DNA of 64,000 nucleotides from NCBI GenBank assembly GCA_026169815.1, contig JAPFDT010000044.1, positions 49,974 to 113,973 of the forward strand, in the 5' to 3' direction. Positions within the stretch are counted from its first letter, which is position 1. Each line of letters opens with the position of its first letter. The notes under the pieces were generated by a model, which saw nothing but the letters and a program-made list of their open reading frames with translations, did no database searches and was not told where the DNA came from. A program made the translations under genes and the position numbers. The DNA comes from Pseudogracilibacillus sp. (GTDB lineage Bacteria; Bacillota; Bacilli; Bacillales; Amphibacillaceae). Positions 48,304-63,835 of the stretch are shown piece after piece.

Positions 48304-49653
48304 TTGGAAAATATCGAAGAGTTATGGCAGTACATTTTAACTGAAATGCAATCTAAAATAAGTAAACCTAGTTATGATACGTGGTTAAGCCAAACAACCG
48401 TGAAAGAACTACAAGGTGATATATTATCGATTTCTGTACCTAATGAATTTACTAAAAACTGGTTAGATCAACGATATACAGACGTTATTGATGGCTTACT
48501 ATTTGAAATGACTGGATCGAAATTAAATGTAAAGTTTGAAATTGATGATGAATATGCGACAGAAGATACAGAGAAAACGGAAGAAGTTAAACTAACACCA
48601 GATCCACGTAATGATGATATTCAGAATATGTTAAATCCGAAATATACATTCGATACATTTGTTGTCGGTGCTGCAAACCGTTTTGCTCATGCTGCTTCTT
48701 TAGCAGTAGCTGAAGCTCCAGCAAAGTCATATAACCCTTTATTTATTTATGGAGGCGTTGGGCTTGGTAAAACACATTTAATGCATGCAATCGCCCACTA
48801 TGTACGAGATTATCATCCAGATCGACGTGTCATTTATTTATCTTCTGAAAAATTTACGAATGAATTTATTAATGCGATTATGGATAATAAAGCAGAAAAT
48901 TTCCGTAATAAATATCGTAATGTAGATATCCTATTAGTAGATGATATTCAATTCTTAGCTGGAAAAGAACAAACACAAGAAGAATTTTTCCATACATTTA
49001 ATACATTACATGAAGAAAATAAACAAATAATTATTTCTAGTGATCGACCACCTAGGGAAATCCCTACTTTAGAAGAAAGATTACGTTCTCGCTTTGAATG
49101 GGGATTAATTACAGATATTTCTCCTCCAGATTTAGAAACGAGGATTGCTATTTTAAGTAAAAAAGCAAAGGCAGAAGGATTAAATGATATATCTAACGAA
49201 GTAATGCTCTATATTGCGAATCAAATCGATACAAACATTCGTGAATTAGAAGGTGCGTTAATTCGCGTCATTGCTTATGCTTCATTAGTTAATCGCGATA
49301 TTGATACCCAATTAGCAACAGAAGCATTAAAAGAAATCATCCCGAATAGTCGCCCACGCAAAATTACTGTAAAAGTAGTACAAAAATTCATTTCGGAACG
49401 TTATAATGTAACTATTGAAGAAATGTTATCTAGAAAACGAACGAAATCAATTGCATATCCACGTCAAGTGGCCATGTATATATCTAGAGAGCTGACTGAT
49501 TTGTCATTGCCTAAAATAGGACAAGAATTCGGTGGGCGTGATCACACTACTGTTATTCATGCTCATAAAAAAATATCCGAATCAATTGAGACAGATCCAG
49601 AAGTACAAAGTGAGATAAATAGTTACTTAGAAGAATTAAAAAGCACTATTTAA
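48304..49653 (+). CDS. dnaA: Chromosomal replication initiator DnaA
   Basis: 449 residues from TTG 48304 ([12 protein letters not shown]). A second TTG at 48301 is possible, but AGGTG ends 6 bases before 48304, the better distance. Domain I (1-85) is followed by an acidic linker. The AAA+ core has [11 protein letters not shown], '[13 protein letters not shown]' and the Initiator Specific Motif; domain IV has the box-binding '[15 protein letters not shown]'. It opens the origin next to dnaN. Confidence 0.98.
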   Translation: MENIEELWQYILTEMQSKISKPSYDTWLSQTTVKELQGDILSISVPNEFTKNWLDQRYTDVIDGLLFEMTGSKLNVKFEIDDEYATEDTEKTEEVKLTPDPRNDDIQNMLNPKYTFDTFVVGAANRFAHAASLAVAEAPAKSYNPLFIYGGVGLGKTHLMHAIAHYVRDYHPDRRVIYLSSEKFTNEFINAIMDNKAENFRNKYRNVDILLVDDIQFLAGKEQTQEEFFHTFNTLHEENKQIIISSDRPPREIPTLEERLRSRFEWGLITDISPPDLETRIAILSKKAKAEGLNDISNEVMLYIANQIDTNIRELEGALIRVIAYASLVNRDIDTQLATEALKEIIPNSRPRKITVKVVQKFISERYNVTIEEMLSRKRTKSIAYPRQVAMYISRELTDLSLPKIGQEFGGRDHTTVIHAHKKISESIETDPEVQSEINSYLEELKSTI

Positions 49654-49656
49654 CAT

Positions 49657-49800
49657 TGTGCATAAGTCTTCATTTGTTATTTTTTTGTGCACATGTTGAT
49701 AACATCGATAAAACTTTGTCAAATAAAGTTCTCACACAGTTATCCACATATCCACAAGCCCTATTACTATTATTACTTATTATTAATAATAAATAATATA
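49657..49800. other. oriC right part: DnaA boxes, DnaA-trio and unwinding element
   Basis: TGTGCATAA (49657-49665), then tandem TTATCCACA (49740-49748) and ATATCCACA (49748-49756). A short GC step (AGCCC) and a DnaA-trio-like run (TATTACTATTATTACTTA, from 49762) follow, leading into an AT-only stretch to 49800. This is the basal unwinding order known from B. subtilis: boxes, GC step, trios, AT-rich element. Confidence 0.88.
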
Positions 49801-49831
49801 CGTGACACACTAAAAAAGGAGGATTACAATA

Positions 49832-50968
49832 ATGCATTTCAAAATAAACAAGAAATATTTAATCGATAGTATCCAAGCAGTTTCAAATGCAATTTCAGCT
49901 CGAACAATTGTACCGATTTTAACAGGTATGAAATTAGATATTAAAAAAGAAAAGTTAACATTAACAGGTAGTAATTCGGATATTACGATTCAATCTCATA
50001 TTCCTAATGTAAAAGACGATGAGGAAATTATTACAGATATCACTCCAGGTTCTATTGTTTTACCAGTTCCTCATTTTCCTGAAATTATTAAAAAACTACC
50101 AGAAGATATTGTAGATATTGCGGTAGATGATAATTTCAAAACGACAATTCGTTCAGGTAACGCTGTCTTTACGTTATACGGACAAAGTAGTGAAGAATAT
50201 CCGCAAATACAAATGAACTTAATGGATGAACCAATTCAAATTAAAAGTTCGGATCTAAAAACGTTAATTCGTCAAACTGTATTTGCTGTCTCACAAATGG
50301 AAACAAGACCAATTTTAACGGGGGTTAATGTTGGTATTGAAGATGAATTATTAACATTTACTGCAACAGATAGTCACCGGTTAGCTTTACGTTCAATTCC
50401 ATTAGAGAAACATACATTTGATGCAACGAACATTGTAATTCCAGGAAATAGCTTACAAGAGTTAAATAAAATTATTAATGATGAAGATGGCTATATCAAT
50501 ATGTCTTTCATGCAAAACCAAGTATTATTTTATACAGATGAAGTTTATTTCTTATCCCGTCTTTTAAGTGGAAATTATCCAGAAACAGCTCGTTTAATTC
50601 CGACAGAAAGTAAAACGACATTACATATTTTCACAAAGGAATTAATTCAAACAATTGAACGTGCTGCTCTACTATCGAATCGTGATCAAAATAACGTCAT
50701 TCGTTTAGATACGTTAGATAATCAAGAAATTGAAATTTCCGGTAATTCACCAGAAATCGGTAATGTTAAGGAACAACTGAGCATTATTTCTATGGAAGGT
50801 GAAGAAATAAAGATTTCATTTAGTTCGCGATACATGCTTGATACATTAAAAACAATTGATAGTAATCAAGTACAAATAGACTTTTCTGGTGCAATGCGTC
50901 CATTTGTTATTCGTACACCAGAACAAGAAAATATTTTACAATTAATTTTACCTGTCCGTACATTTTAA
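49832..50968 (+). CDS. dnaN: DNA polymerase III beta sliding clamp
   Basis: 378 residues, three repeated clamp domains; start 'MHFKINKKYLIDSIQAVSNAISARTIVPILTG', end 'LILPVRTF' as in the family. AAAAGGAGG precedes ATG 49832. It rings DNA and tethers the polymerase. Co-oriented with dnaA across the unwinding region. Confidence 0.98.
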   Translation: MHFKINKKYLIDSIQAVSNAISARTIVPILTGMKLDIKKEKLTLTGSNSDITIQSHIPNVKDDEEIITDITPGSIVLPVPHFPEIIKKLPEDIVDIAVDDNFKTTIRSGNAVFTLYGQSSEEYPQIQMNLMDEPIQIKSSDLKTLIRQTVFAVSQMETRPILTGVNVGIEDELLTFTATDSHRLALRSIPLEKHTFDATNIVIPGNSLQELNKIINDEDGYINMSFMQNQVLFYTDEVYFLSRLLSGNYPETARLIPTESKTTLHIFTKELIQTIERAALLSNRDQNNVIRLDTLDNQEIEISGNSPEIGNVKEQLSIISMEGEEIKISFSSRYMLDTLKTIDSNQVQIDFSGAMRPFVIRTPEQENILQLILPVRTF

Positions 50969-51015
50969 GAAAAACAATAAAAAATGAATTTTAGTATCAT
51001 AAAATAATCGTTTCG

Positions 51016-51089
51016 GAAATATACTCCACTTTCCGCGGGAGAGCAGTGAGCCTCCTCGGTCTAAGGCCGCAGGAGGCTCCGTATATTTC
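51016..51089 (-). repeat. Hairpin element, copy 1 (dnaN-yaaA gap)
   Basis: Closing arms GAAATATAC and GTATATTTC (9 bp, perfect). Read on the minus strand the core is GGAGCCTCCTGCGG ... CCCGCGGAAAGTGGA. It lies 47 bases after the dnaN stop, within the likely dnaN 3' UTR. Confidence 0.8.
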
Positions 51090-51159
51090 TACACATAATT
51101 TTAATAATCCACTTTTTATTGAAAAAATATAGTTTAGTTTAATAATTTAATCTATCTAA

Positions 51160-51293
51160 GTTTACTTGAATGAAAGCCGACTGACTCTTGCGGGAAAAGC
51201 ATGAGTCCGAAAATCCTTACAATAACACGTTAGTGTTGTTGTAAGAGTTGAGGCCATGCCCGCAGAAAGCAGTCGGCTGGAATGAGAGTAAAC
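51160..51293 (+). repeat. Hairpin element, long form B1 (dnaN-yaaA gap)
   Basis: Closing arms GTTTACT and AGTAAAC, then AGCCGACTG/CAGTCGGCT, then the family core GACTCTTGCGGGAAAAGC ... CATGCCCGCAGAAAGCAG. The insert holds its own 13-bp hairpin (CTTACAATAACAC/GTGTTGTTGTAAG, one G-U). It faces the opposite way from copy 1. Confidence 0.8.
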
Positions 51294-51330
51294 GAATTTA
51301 CCCTCAAACTTAATAATTAAAATAACGATG

Positions 51331-51365
51331 AAAAAGCTCTTTTTATAAGGAGCTTTCTTTTTTTG
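51331..51365 (+). terminator. Terminator after dnaN region
   Basis: Stem AAAGCTC/GAGCTTT followed by CTTTTTTTTT on the plus strand. Both hairpin elements therefore lie inside the dnaN transcript if it reads through to here. Confidence 0.8.
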
Positions 51366-51524
51366 TTCATTTTTAAAAGCTTATTTTCGTCGATTAGAGA
51401 AGTTTTTCAATTAAATAGAGGTCTTCCTTTCAAAACGGTTAAATCTTTAGTAAAATAGATAATAAGGCTTTTTAGCGAGAAAATGATGTAAAGTCATAAT
51501 TTACATGAAAGAGGATTGTCATAA

Positions 51525-51749
51525 ATGATACAAGAAGAAATTGTCATTGAAGATGATTTTATTACATTAAATCAATTACTTAAACGGGCCAATATTTTTG
51601 AGTCAGGTGGCTTCGTGAAGCATTATATTAACGATGTCGGTGTTGATGTAAATGGTGAAATAGAACATCGACGTGGTAGAAAGTTATACGATGGAGATTA
51701 TGTCATTGTAGAAGATCAAATCTCACTACGCGTTATAACGAAAAAATAA
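51525..51749 (+). CDS. yaaA: S4-domain protein YaaA (RlbA family)
   Basis: 74 residues, an S4 RNA-binding domain: 'FITLNQLLKRANIFESGGFVKHYINDVGVDVNGEIEHRRGRKLYDGDYV'. It is conserved between dnaN and recF and linked to ribosome function. AGAGG precedes ATG 51525. It ends 24 bp before recF. Confidence 0.94.
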   Translation: MIQEEIVIEDDFITLNQLLKRANIFESGGFVKHYINDVGVDVNGEIEHRRGRKLYDGDYVIVEDQISLRVITKK

Positions 51750-51773
51750 GAAGCAGCAAACGAGGAATTTTGC

Positions 51774-52892
51774 ATGTTTATTAATCAATTACAAGTTAGA
51801 AATTTCCGTAATTATCGTAAGCTAGATATTGCATTTGATAATAAAGTAAATGTCATTATTGGGGAAAATGCTCAAGGTAAGACAAACTTATTAGAAGCAA
51901 TTTATTTATTAGCATTTACGAAGTCGTATCGCACGTCACATGATCGTGAATTAATTCGTTGGAATGAAGAGTTTGCCAAAATTGCTGGACGACTAGTTAA
52001 AAAAGAAGATCGTGTCGTTCCTTTAGAGCTAATTTTTCATCGTACAGGTAAAAAGGCGAAATTAAATCACCTGGAACAACAACGATTAAGCGAATATATC
52101 GGTGCGATGAATATTGTTATGTTTGCTCCTGAAGACCTTGCCTTAGTAAAAGGATCTCCACAAGTTAGACGCCGCTTTATTGATATGGAGCTCGGTCAGA
52201 TTGAACCGTTATATTTATATCATTTAGGGCAATACCAAAAATTACTCAAACAACGCAACCATATGTTAAAACAGTTACAATTTGATAAAGGAGCAGATAT
52301 TACGTTCCTACACATTTTAACAGAGCAATTAGTCAAACATGCAGCGATTATTTTAAAGAAGCGGTTTGAGTTTTTGAAGTTGCTTAGGAAATGGGCTCAT
52401 CCAATCCACTATGATATTAGTCGGGAATTAGAAGACTTGAAAATAGTATATGATTCTAGTGTTGATGTATTAGAAGAGGACGATGAGGAGAAACTAGAAC
52501 AAAAGTACGCTGAAGCGTTTAAGAGGAACGAAGAAAATGAGTTAAGACGAGGCTCTACTTTAATAGGTCCACACCGTGATGATCTTTCCTTTTATATTAA
52601 TGATAAAGATGTCAGACTCTATGGTTCACAAGGTCAGCAACGAACGACTGCCCTATCACTCAAGTTAGCAGAGATTGACTTAATTTATGAACAAGTTGGA
52701 GAATACCCTATTTTATTATTGGATGATGTGTTGAGTGAATTAGATGACTTTAGGCAGTCTCATTTATTAAGTACGATTCAAGGAAAAGTACAAACGTTTG
52801 TGTCGACGACGAATATCGATGGGATTCATCATGAAACATTAGACCAGGCATCGATTTATCATGTAGATAATGGCATGGTAACACCTGGTTAA
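51774..52892 (+). CDS. recF: DNA replication and repair protein RecF
   Basis: 372 residues. ABC/SMC-type ATPase: Walker [14 protein letters not shown] near residue 35, signature '[18 protein letters not shown]' and Walker B '[12 protein letters not shown]'. It helps load RecA at gaps. Normal length, co-oriented with yaaA and remB. Confidence 0.96.
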   Translation: MFINQLQVRNFRNYRKLDIAFDNKVNVIIGENAQGKTNLLEAIYLLAFTKSYRTSHDRELIRWNEEFAKIAGRLVKKEDRVVPLELIFHRTGKKAKLNHLEQQRLSEYIGAMNIVMFAPEDLALVKGSPQVRRRFIDMELGQIEPLYLYHLGQYQKLLKQRNHMLKQLQFDKGADITFLHILTEQLVKHAAIILKKRFEFLKLLRKWAHPIHYDISRELEDLKIVYDSSVDVLEEDDEEKLEQKYAEAFKRNEENELRRGSTLIGPHRDDLSFYINDKDVRLYGSQGQQRTTALSLKLAEIDLIYEQVGEYPILLLDDVLSELDDFRQSHLLSTIQGKVQTFVSTTNIDGIHHETLDQASIYHVDNGMVTPG

Positions 52893-52924
52893 ATAAAACG
52901 TGTATAAAAAAGGAATGGGGATTA

Positions 52925-53161
52925 TTGTACTTATATATAGGTAATGATCATGTAGTGAAATCGACGTATATTATTTCCATTTTAGATGCTCAATTAGAAC
53001 AGACATCGTCTAAGTTACAACGCATCATTGAAGATTTTAAAGAGCAAGACAAATTGTATGGTGATCAAGAAGATGCTAAATCAATTGTCATCACTGACAA
53101 TGCTTTATATTATAGTCCACTTTCAACTTTAACTTTGAAAAAGACGAAGAAATTACAATAA
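52925..53161 (+). CDS. remB: Extracellular matrix regulator RemB (YaaB, DUF370)
   Basis: 78 residues from TTG 52925 behind GGAATGGGG. 'MYLYIGNDHVVKSTYIISILDAQ' and 'KSIVITDNALYYSPLSTLTLKK' match YaaB/RemB, a regulator of biofilm matrix genes in B. subtilis. Conserved between recF and gyrB. Confidence 0.9.
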   Translation: MYLYIGNDHVVKSTYIISILDAQLEQTSSKLQRIIEDFKEQDKLYGDQEDAKSIVITDNALYYSPLSTLTLKKTKKLQ

Positions 53162-53206
53162 GAAGTATGTAGGACTTTTAACTATGAAATGTAGGTGAAT
53201 GAATAA

Positions 53207-55129
<1,923 letters not shown>

Positions 55130-55204
55130 ATTAATTTGTGTGAACTCAAATCAATATCGATTCTCGTTGTAAGAAAAAGTCTTGAACTATTGCTTATGTG
55201 TTCC

Positions 55205-55294
55205 ATCCGTAGCCACTCCGCTTTCCGCGGGAAACGCCTCAACAAATGGATTTTCGGTCGTTGCTTTGCCGCAGGAGTCTCCGTGGCTACGGAT
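55205..55294 (-). repeat. Hairpin element, copy 2 (gyrB-gyrA gap)
   Basis: Closing arms ATCCGTAGCCAC and GTGGCTACGGAT (12 bp, perfect). Read on the minus strand the core is GGAGACTCCTGCGG ... CCCGCGGAAAGCGGA. The arms share no sequence with copy 1, only the ability to pair. The open frame at 55136-55387 is a shadow across it. Confidence 0.82.
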
Positions 55295-55416
55295 TCCACA
55301 CAATCAAAATATCTTGACTTTTCCAAGCGAAAATATATAATAATGCCTGTTTTTAATCGTATAAGAAAGATTTTAAAAGAAATTTAATTTATTCCTAATT
55401 TAATTTAGCTAACTAA

Positions 55417-55547
55417 GTTTACTTGAACGAAAGCCGACTGACTCCTGCCGGAAAAGCATGAGTCTTGAGACCCTGCAGGAAGTGATATTCTTCCGAAGCG
55501 GCTCAAGCTATGCCCGCGGAAAGCAGTCGTCTGTAGTGAAAGTAAAC
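55417..55547 (+). repeat. Hairpin element, long form B2 (gyrB-gyrA gap)
   Basis: Closing arms GTTTACT and AGTAAAC as in B1, with GACTG/CAGTC inside, then the core GACTCCTGCCGGAAAAGC ... ATGCCCGCGGAAAGCAG. The insert differs from B1 but again folds (CTTGAG/CTCAAG, GGAAG/CTTCC). It faces opposite to copy 2. The gap 55548-55764 is AT-rich and shows the gyrA ribosome site TAGGAGG but no clear promoter. Confidence 0.8.
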
Positions 55548-55764
55548 GATGCTATTAGTACACATAATGTTCGTGTTCGATAGACTAGATAGTAATTATG
55601 AAGTTAATTCAAATAGAATAAAATAAATTTCTATAGAACGTAACGAAATCACGAAATATAACAGCAAAATTATATTCACACACTTTTTCAGTGCTCTAAA
55701 AATATAAATTAAACAGGATTTTAGTTAAATAAGACTTTATCGTCCATTAGGAGGTTTATAAGCA

Positions 55765-58260
55765 GTGGAAGAACGAAAAAATGTAGAACAAATAAATATT
55801 AGTGATGAAATGCGAACATCCTTCTTGGATTATGCGATGAGTGTTATTGTATCAAGAGCAATTCCAGATGTCCGCGACGGATTAAAACCGGTACACCGCC
55901 GAATTCTTTATGCAATGCATGATTTAGGTATGACATCTGACAGAGCATATAAGAAGTCAGCTCGTATTGTCGGAGACGTAATCGGTAAATATCACCCACA
56001 TGGTGACTCTGCCGTATATGAAGCAATGGTAAGGATGGCACAAGATTTTAGCCACCGTTATTTACTAGTAGACGGACACGGAAACTTCGGATCAGTTGAT
56101 GGGGACTCCGCAGCTGCTATGCGTTATACCGAAGCTAGAATGTCTAAATTATCAATGGAATTATTACGGGATATTAACAAAGATACGATTGATTATACAG
56201 ATAACTATGATGGATCTGAAAAAGAGCCTGTCGTTTTCCCAGCACGCTTCCCGAATCTGTTAGTAAATGGTTCTTCAGGTATTGCTGTTGGAATGGCAAC
56301 AAATATACCCCCCCACCATTTAGGAGAAGTAATTGATGCTGTATTAGCAGTAAGTGAAGATCCTGATATTACAGTAGATGAACTAATGGAACATTATATT
56401 CCAGGACCAGACTTCCCTACTGCAGGAAAAATTATGGGACGAAGCGGTATTCGTAAAGCGTATGAAACAGGACGTGGCTCGATTACATTACGTGCTAAAG
56501 TCGAAACAGAAGAAAATAGTAATGGAACGACGACTATTATCGTAACGGAAATTCCTTATCAAGTGAACAAAGCAAAATTAATCGAAAAAATTGCTGAATT
56601 AGTTCGTGATAAGCGAATTGATGGTATTACAGAATTAAATGATGAATCTGACCGTAACGGAATGCGTATTGTTATGCGTATTCGCCGTGATGTGAATGCA
56701 GATGTTATTTTAAATAATTTATATAAACATACAGCACTTCAAACGACTTTCGGAATTAATATGCTTGCGTTAGTAGATAATAAGCCACAAGTTTTAACAT
56801 TAAAACGAAGCTTAGAACATTATTTAGATCACCAAGTAGAAATTATCCGTCGTCGTACACAATTTGAATTAAACCGAGCAGAAGCACGTGCACATATTTT
56901 AGAAGGTTTACGAATTGCACTAGATCATTTAGACGAAGTCATTGCGTTAATTCGTGGTTCAGAAACGACTGAAATTGCGCGTAATGGTTTAATTGAACGA
57001 TTCGATTTATCTGAGAAACAAGCGCAAGCTATTTTAGATATGCGATTACAGCGTTTAACGGGTCTAGAACGCGATAAAATTGAAGCCGAGTATAATGAGC
57101 TTTTAGAGTTAATTAAAGAGCTAAAGGCTATTTTAGCGGACGATGAGCGTGTGTTAGATATTATTCGTGAAGAGTTAACGGAAATTAAAGAGAAATTTAG
57201 CGATGAACGTCGTACGGAGATTACTGTCGGCGGAGTAGATTTCTTTGAAGATGAAGATTTAATTCCAGAAGAAAATATTATCGTCACATTAACTCATAAA
57301 GGATATATTAATCGTCTTCCATCGACGACTTATCGTACGCAACATCGTGGTGGACGTGGTATTCAAGGAATGGGAACGCATGATGATGACTTTATTGAAC
57401 ATTTATTATCGACATCGACACATGATACGTTGCTGTTTTTCACGAATAAAGGAAAAGTCTATCGTATAAAAGGATATGAAATTCCGGAATTTAGTAGAAC
57501 AGCTAAAGGAATCCCTCTCATTAACTTATTAGAAATTGAATCAGGCGAATGGATTAATACGGTTATTTCTGTTAATGAATTTTCAGATGAAGGTTTCTTA
57601 TTCTTTACGACAAAACGTGGACAATCAAAGCGTGTGTCGTTAGATCAATTTGCTAACATTCGTCGTGGCGGGATTATCGCTGTTACATTACGTGATGAGG
57701 ATGAATTAATTTCAGTCCGCTCAACAGATGGAACGAAAGATATTGGGATTGCGACAAAACAAGGTTACATTATTCGATTTGATGAAAATAATGTTCGTGC
57801 GATGGGTAGAACAGCTGCCGGAGTACGAGGCATTGATCTACGTGAAGATGATGAAGTTGTTTCGATGGAAGTTATTGAAGAAGACTCCTACATTTTACAC
57901 GTAACGAATAAAGGAATTGGAAAACGTTCAGCAGAGGAAGAATATCGTCAGACAAATCGTGGTGGTAAAGGGTATTACGTTTGTCGTTTAACAGAAGATA
58001 CTGGTGAAGTCGTAACAGTAGAAATTGTGAAAGGTGATGAAGATTTAATGCTCATTACCGTTGCAGGTGTTCTAATTCGAATTCCAGTTGAAGGTATTCC
58101 AGTAACTGGTCGAAGCACACAAGGAGTTCGCCTCATTCGTTTACAAGGTGACGAAGAAGTCGCTACTGTCGCTAAAATAATCGAAGAAGATGATGAAATA
58201 GAAGAAGATGAAGAAATCGAATACGAAGAAATAGATGCAGAAGAAACTGACGAAGAATAA
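55765..58260 (+). CDS. gyrA: DNA gyrase subunit A
   Basis: 831 residues. Winged-helix domain with [17 protein letters not shown] (the quinolone region, with the susceptible-type Ser) and catalytic Tyr in [10 protein letters not shown]. Coiled-coil tower, then the six-bladed C-terminal domain with the GyrA box '[11 protein letters not shown]'. The last 25 residues are almost all Asp and Glu. TAGGAGG precedes GTG 55765. Confidence 0.98.
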   Translation: MEERKNVEQINISDEMRTSFLDYAMSVIVSRAIPDVRDGLKPVHRRILYAMHDLGMTSDRAYKKSARIVGDVIGKYHPHGDSAVYEAMVRMAQDFSHRYLLVDGHGNFGSVDGDSAAAMRYTEARMSKLSMELLRDINKDTIDYTDNYDGSEKEPVVFPARFPNLLVNGSSGIAVGMATNIPPHHLGEVIDAVLAVSEDPDITVDELMEHYIPGPDFPTAGKIMGRSGIRKAYETGRGSITLRAKVETEENSNGTTTIIVTEIPYQVNKAKLIEKIAELVRDKRIDGITELNDESDRNGMRIVMRIRRDVNADVILNNLYKHTALQTTFGINMLALVDNKPQVLTLKRSLEHYLDHQVEIIRRRTQFELNRAEARAHILEGLRIALDHLDEVIALIRGSETTEIARNGLIERFDLSEKQAQAILDMRLQRLTGLERDKIEAEYNELLELIKELKAILADDERVLDIIREELTEIKEKFSDERRTEITVGGVDFFEDEDLIPEENIIVTLTHKGYINRLPSTTYRTQHRGGRGIQGMGTHDDDFIEHLLSTSTHDTLLFFTNKGKVYRIKGYEIPEFSRTAKGIPLINLLEIESGEWINTVISVNEFSDEGFLFFTTKRGQSKRVSLDQFANIRRGGIIAVTLRDEDELISVRSTDGTKDIGIATKQGYIIRFDENNVRAMGRTAAGVRGIDLREDDEVVSMEVIEEDSYILHVTNKGIGKRSAEEEYRQTNRGGKGYYVCRLTEDTGEVVTVEIVKGDEDLMLITVAGVLIRIPVEGIPVTGRSTQGVRLIRLQGDEEVATVAKIIEEDDEIEEDEEIEYEEIDAEETDEE

Positions 58261-58311
58261 ACAAGATATTGTTTAATGATGTTTTTAGATAACATCCTGT
58301 ATAACACGAAG

Positions 58312-58350
58312 GAGAGCTCGCCTTTTATGAAGGCAAGTTCTCTTTCTTTT
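58312..58350 (+). terminator. Terminator after gyrA
   Basis: Stem GAGAGCTCGCCTT paired with AAGGCAAGTTCTC, then TTTCTTTT. Confidence 0.82.
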
Positions 58351-58521
58351 AATAAAAAACGGCTAATTTGTTCATAGAAATGTAACATTTGCTGAAGTTT
58401 CATATTTTCTGTCAGAAATAGATGTGTCTTCTTTATATTTTAGATAAAATACGTTATTATTTTAATAATGATTAGTAGATTTCTATTCACGTTTATATAT
58501 ATTAATAAGGGAGGAAAATAA

Positions 58522-59991
<1,470 letters not shown>

Positions 59992-60053
59992 TTCAATAAA
60001 GTATAAATTTAAAAGAAAGCATGAGGGGTTTCCTCATTTCGGAGGTAAGAGAA

Positions 60054-61373
60054 TTGGTAAGTCAGTTAAAAAATAAAGTAGTCATGTTACTCATTTTGAC
60101 ACTAGCCAGCTTTGTCTTTATTCAAGCAGATGTGATTGAAGCAAAGCAAGTTGAAACAAAAGCTAAAACAGCGATTATCGTTGATGCAGACACTGGAAAA
60201 GTTTTATATGCTAAAGATGCAGATGAAGCATTACCTCCAGCTAGTATGACGAAAATGATGACACAATATATTGTATTGGAAAAAATTGCAGATGGAGAAT
60301 TTGACTGGGAAGATACAACAGAAATTAGTGATTATCCATATTGGATTTCAAGTAATAATAAATTTTCTGGACTCGGTTTGACACAAGATAAAGATTACAC
60401 AATAAAAAGTTTGTATGAAGCAATGGTAATTTATTCAGACAATGGAACAACAGTTGCATTAGCGGAGATGGTTTCTGGTTCTGAAGGTGAGTTCGTTAAG
60501 CTGATGAATGAAAAAGCAGCTGAACTTGGTATGGAGAATACAGAGTTTTATAACTCATCAGGGATTGATAATGATACGTTAGATGGTAGACATCCAGAAG
60601 GAACGAAGAAAGATGATTCGAATCTAATGTCAGCTCGTGATGCAGCTGTTTTAGCGTATCATATTGTCAATGATTACCCAGAAGCATTAGAAGTTTCTAG
60701 TAAGCCATCCAGTACATTTGATGATCATGAGATTATTAATTACAACTGGATGTTAAAACATGACCGAGAGTTTTTAAAAGACTTTTATTATGAAGGTGTC
60801 GATGGGTTAAAAACAGGACATACAGAATTAGCAGGTTATACATTTACAGGAACAGCTGAACGAGATGGCAAACGATTAATTGCTGTCGTTATGAAAACAA
60901 AGAGTGAAGAAGCTCGCTTCCAAGAAACAGCTAAATTATTTGATTATGGGTTTAATGATTTCAAAGAAACGGAATTATTCCCTGCAAATTATCAAATAGA
61001 AGATGAATCGACTATTCCAGTTGAAAAAGGAAAAGAAAAATCTGTACAAGTTGCGACTGAAGAAGCATTATCTATTCCAATTTTACAAGGAACTGAAAAA
61101 GAATACCATGTAGAATATAAAATAGATGAAAGCTTGCTAAATGAAGCAGGTGAATTATCTGCGCCAATTAAAAAAGGTGAAAAAGTCGGAGTTGCTGAGT
61201 TATCCTTTGACGAAGGTGAAGATTTTGGCTATATTTTAAATAGTGAGAAAAAAGCAACAGTAGATCTAGTCGCAACAGAAAATGTCGAGAAGAAGAATTG
61301 GTTTAGTTTAATGTTAAGTGCAATTGGCCAATTTTTTGTAAGTTTATTCGACAAAATTAAAGGATTATTCTAA
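60054..61373 (+). CDS. dacA: D-alanyl-D-alanine carboxypeptidase DacA (PBP5)
   Basis: 439 residues from TTG 60054, chosen because GGAGGT lies 7 bases upstream; the longer frame from ATG 60021 has no ribosome site and begins in a small hairpin. Signal peptide ('[22 protein letters not shown]'), then SMTK, SDN and KTGHT active-site motifs. A beta-rich domain and C-terminal amphipathic helix ('[21 protein letters not shown]') anchor it to the membrane. It trims pentapeptides in peptidoglycan. Confidence 0.96.
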   Translation: MVSQLKNKVVMLLILTLASFVFIQADVIEAKQVETKAKTAIIVDADTGKVLYAKDADEALPPASMTKMMTQYIVLEKIADGEFDWEDTTEISDYPYWISSNNKFSGLGLTQDKDYTIKSLYEAMVIYSDNGTTVALAEMVSGSEGEFVKLMNEKAAELGMENTEFYNSSGIDNDTLDGRHPEGTKKDDSNLMSARDAAVLAYHIVNDYPEALEVSSKPSSTFDDHEIINYNWMLKHDREFLKDFYYEGVDGLKTGHTELAGYTFTGTAERDGKRLIAVVMKTKSEEARFQETAKLFDYGFNDFKETELFPANYQIEDESTIPVEKGKEKSVQVATEEALSIPILQGTEKEYHVEYKIDESLLNEAGELSAPIKKGEKVGVAELSFDEGEDFGYILNSEKKATVDLVATENVEKKNWFSLMLSAIGQFFVSLFDKIKGLF

Positions 61374-61393
61374 TCAAACTAGGAGGGCTTCGA

Positions 61394-62242
61394 GTGATTG
61401 ATTTTAAAAAAGGCGGCGTCATTATGGATGTTGTCAATGCTGAACAAGCAAAAGTAGCAGAAGAGGCGGGAGCAGTTGCCGTCATGGCTTTAGAACGAGT
61501 ACCATCGGATATTCGTAAAGAAGGTGGAGTTGCTCGAATGGCAGATCCAACGATTACAGAAGAAGTAAAGAATGCAGTTTCCATTCCTGTTATGGCTAAA
61601 GGAAGAATTGGTCATATCGTGGAAGCGCGTGTATTAGAATCGTTAGGCGTTGATTGTATTGATGAAAGTGAAGTATTAACTCCAGCTGACGATATATTCC
61701 ATATTAAGAAATCTGATTTCTCTATCCCATTCGTTTGTGGTTGCCGAAACATTGGTGAAGCAGCTCGCCGAATTGGTGAAGGTGCGCAAATGTTACGTAC
61801 AAAAGGAGAGCCAGGTACAGGAAATATTGTAGAAGCGGTACGTCATTTACGTCAAGTACAGGCTGAAATTAATCAATTAACATCTATGAGTGCAGATGAA
61901 GTAATGGTATTTGCACGTGATAATCAAGCTCCATTTGATATTTTAATGGAAATTCGTGAACTAGGTCGCCTGCCAGTTATTAACTATGCAGCAGGTGGGG
62001 TTGCAACTCCAGCAGATGCAGCGTTAATGATGGAATTAGGTGCTGACGGCGTATTTGTTGGTTCAGGAATTTTTAAATCAGATAATCCAGAGAAATTTGC
62101 TCGTGCGATTGTTGAAGCAACAGAAAACTATCAAGATTATAAATTAATTGCAGAGTTGTCAAAGGATCTTGGAACAGCAATGAAAGGACTCGAAATGAGT
62201 ACATTAGTTGGTTCAGATCGTATGGCAGAACGTAGTAACTAA
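61394..62242 (+). CDS. pdxS: Pyridoxal 5'-phosphate synthase subunit PdxS, short N-terminus
   Basis: 282 residues from GTG 61394 behind AGGAGGG; no earlier start codon lies in frame after the dacA stop. B. subtilis PdxS has 294; the 12 missing residues are all before 'KGGVIMD'. Catalytic Lys69 ([11 protein letters not shown]) and Lys137 ([11 protein letters not shown]) correspond to Lys81 and Lys149, so the barrel is complete. It builds PLP from ribose 5-phosphate, glyceraldehyde 3-phosphate and ammonia. The lost part belongs to the helix that docks the glutaminase PdxT, and pdxT is not next to it. It lies 20 bp after dacA and is probably co-transcribed. Confidence 0.95.
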   Translation: MIDFKKGGVIMDVVNAEQAKVAEEAGAVAVMALERVPSDIRKEGGVARMADPTITEEVKNAVSIPVMAKGRIGHIVEARVLESLGVDCIDESEVLTPADDIFHIKKSDFSIPFVCGCRNIGEAARRIGEGAQMLRTKGEPGTGNIVEAVRHLRQVQAEINQLTSMSADEVMVFARDNQAPFDILMEIRELGRLPVINYAAGGVATPADAALMMELGADGVFVGSGIFKSDNPEKFARAIVEATENYQDYKLIAELSKDLGTAMKGLEMSTLVGSDRMAERSN

Positions 62243-62299
62243 ATAGTTTCTAGTTGCATTAGACAAAAAACGTGATATGGTAAATTTAATAAAATAAAT

Positions 62300-63835
<1,536 letters not shown>

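Noticed and set aside
55136..55387. 83-residue protein after gyrB
   Set aside because: It crosses hairpin element copy 2; the translation is merely the repeat read in frame.
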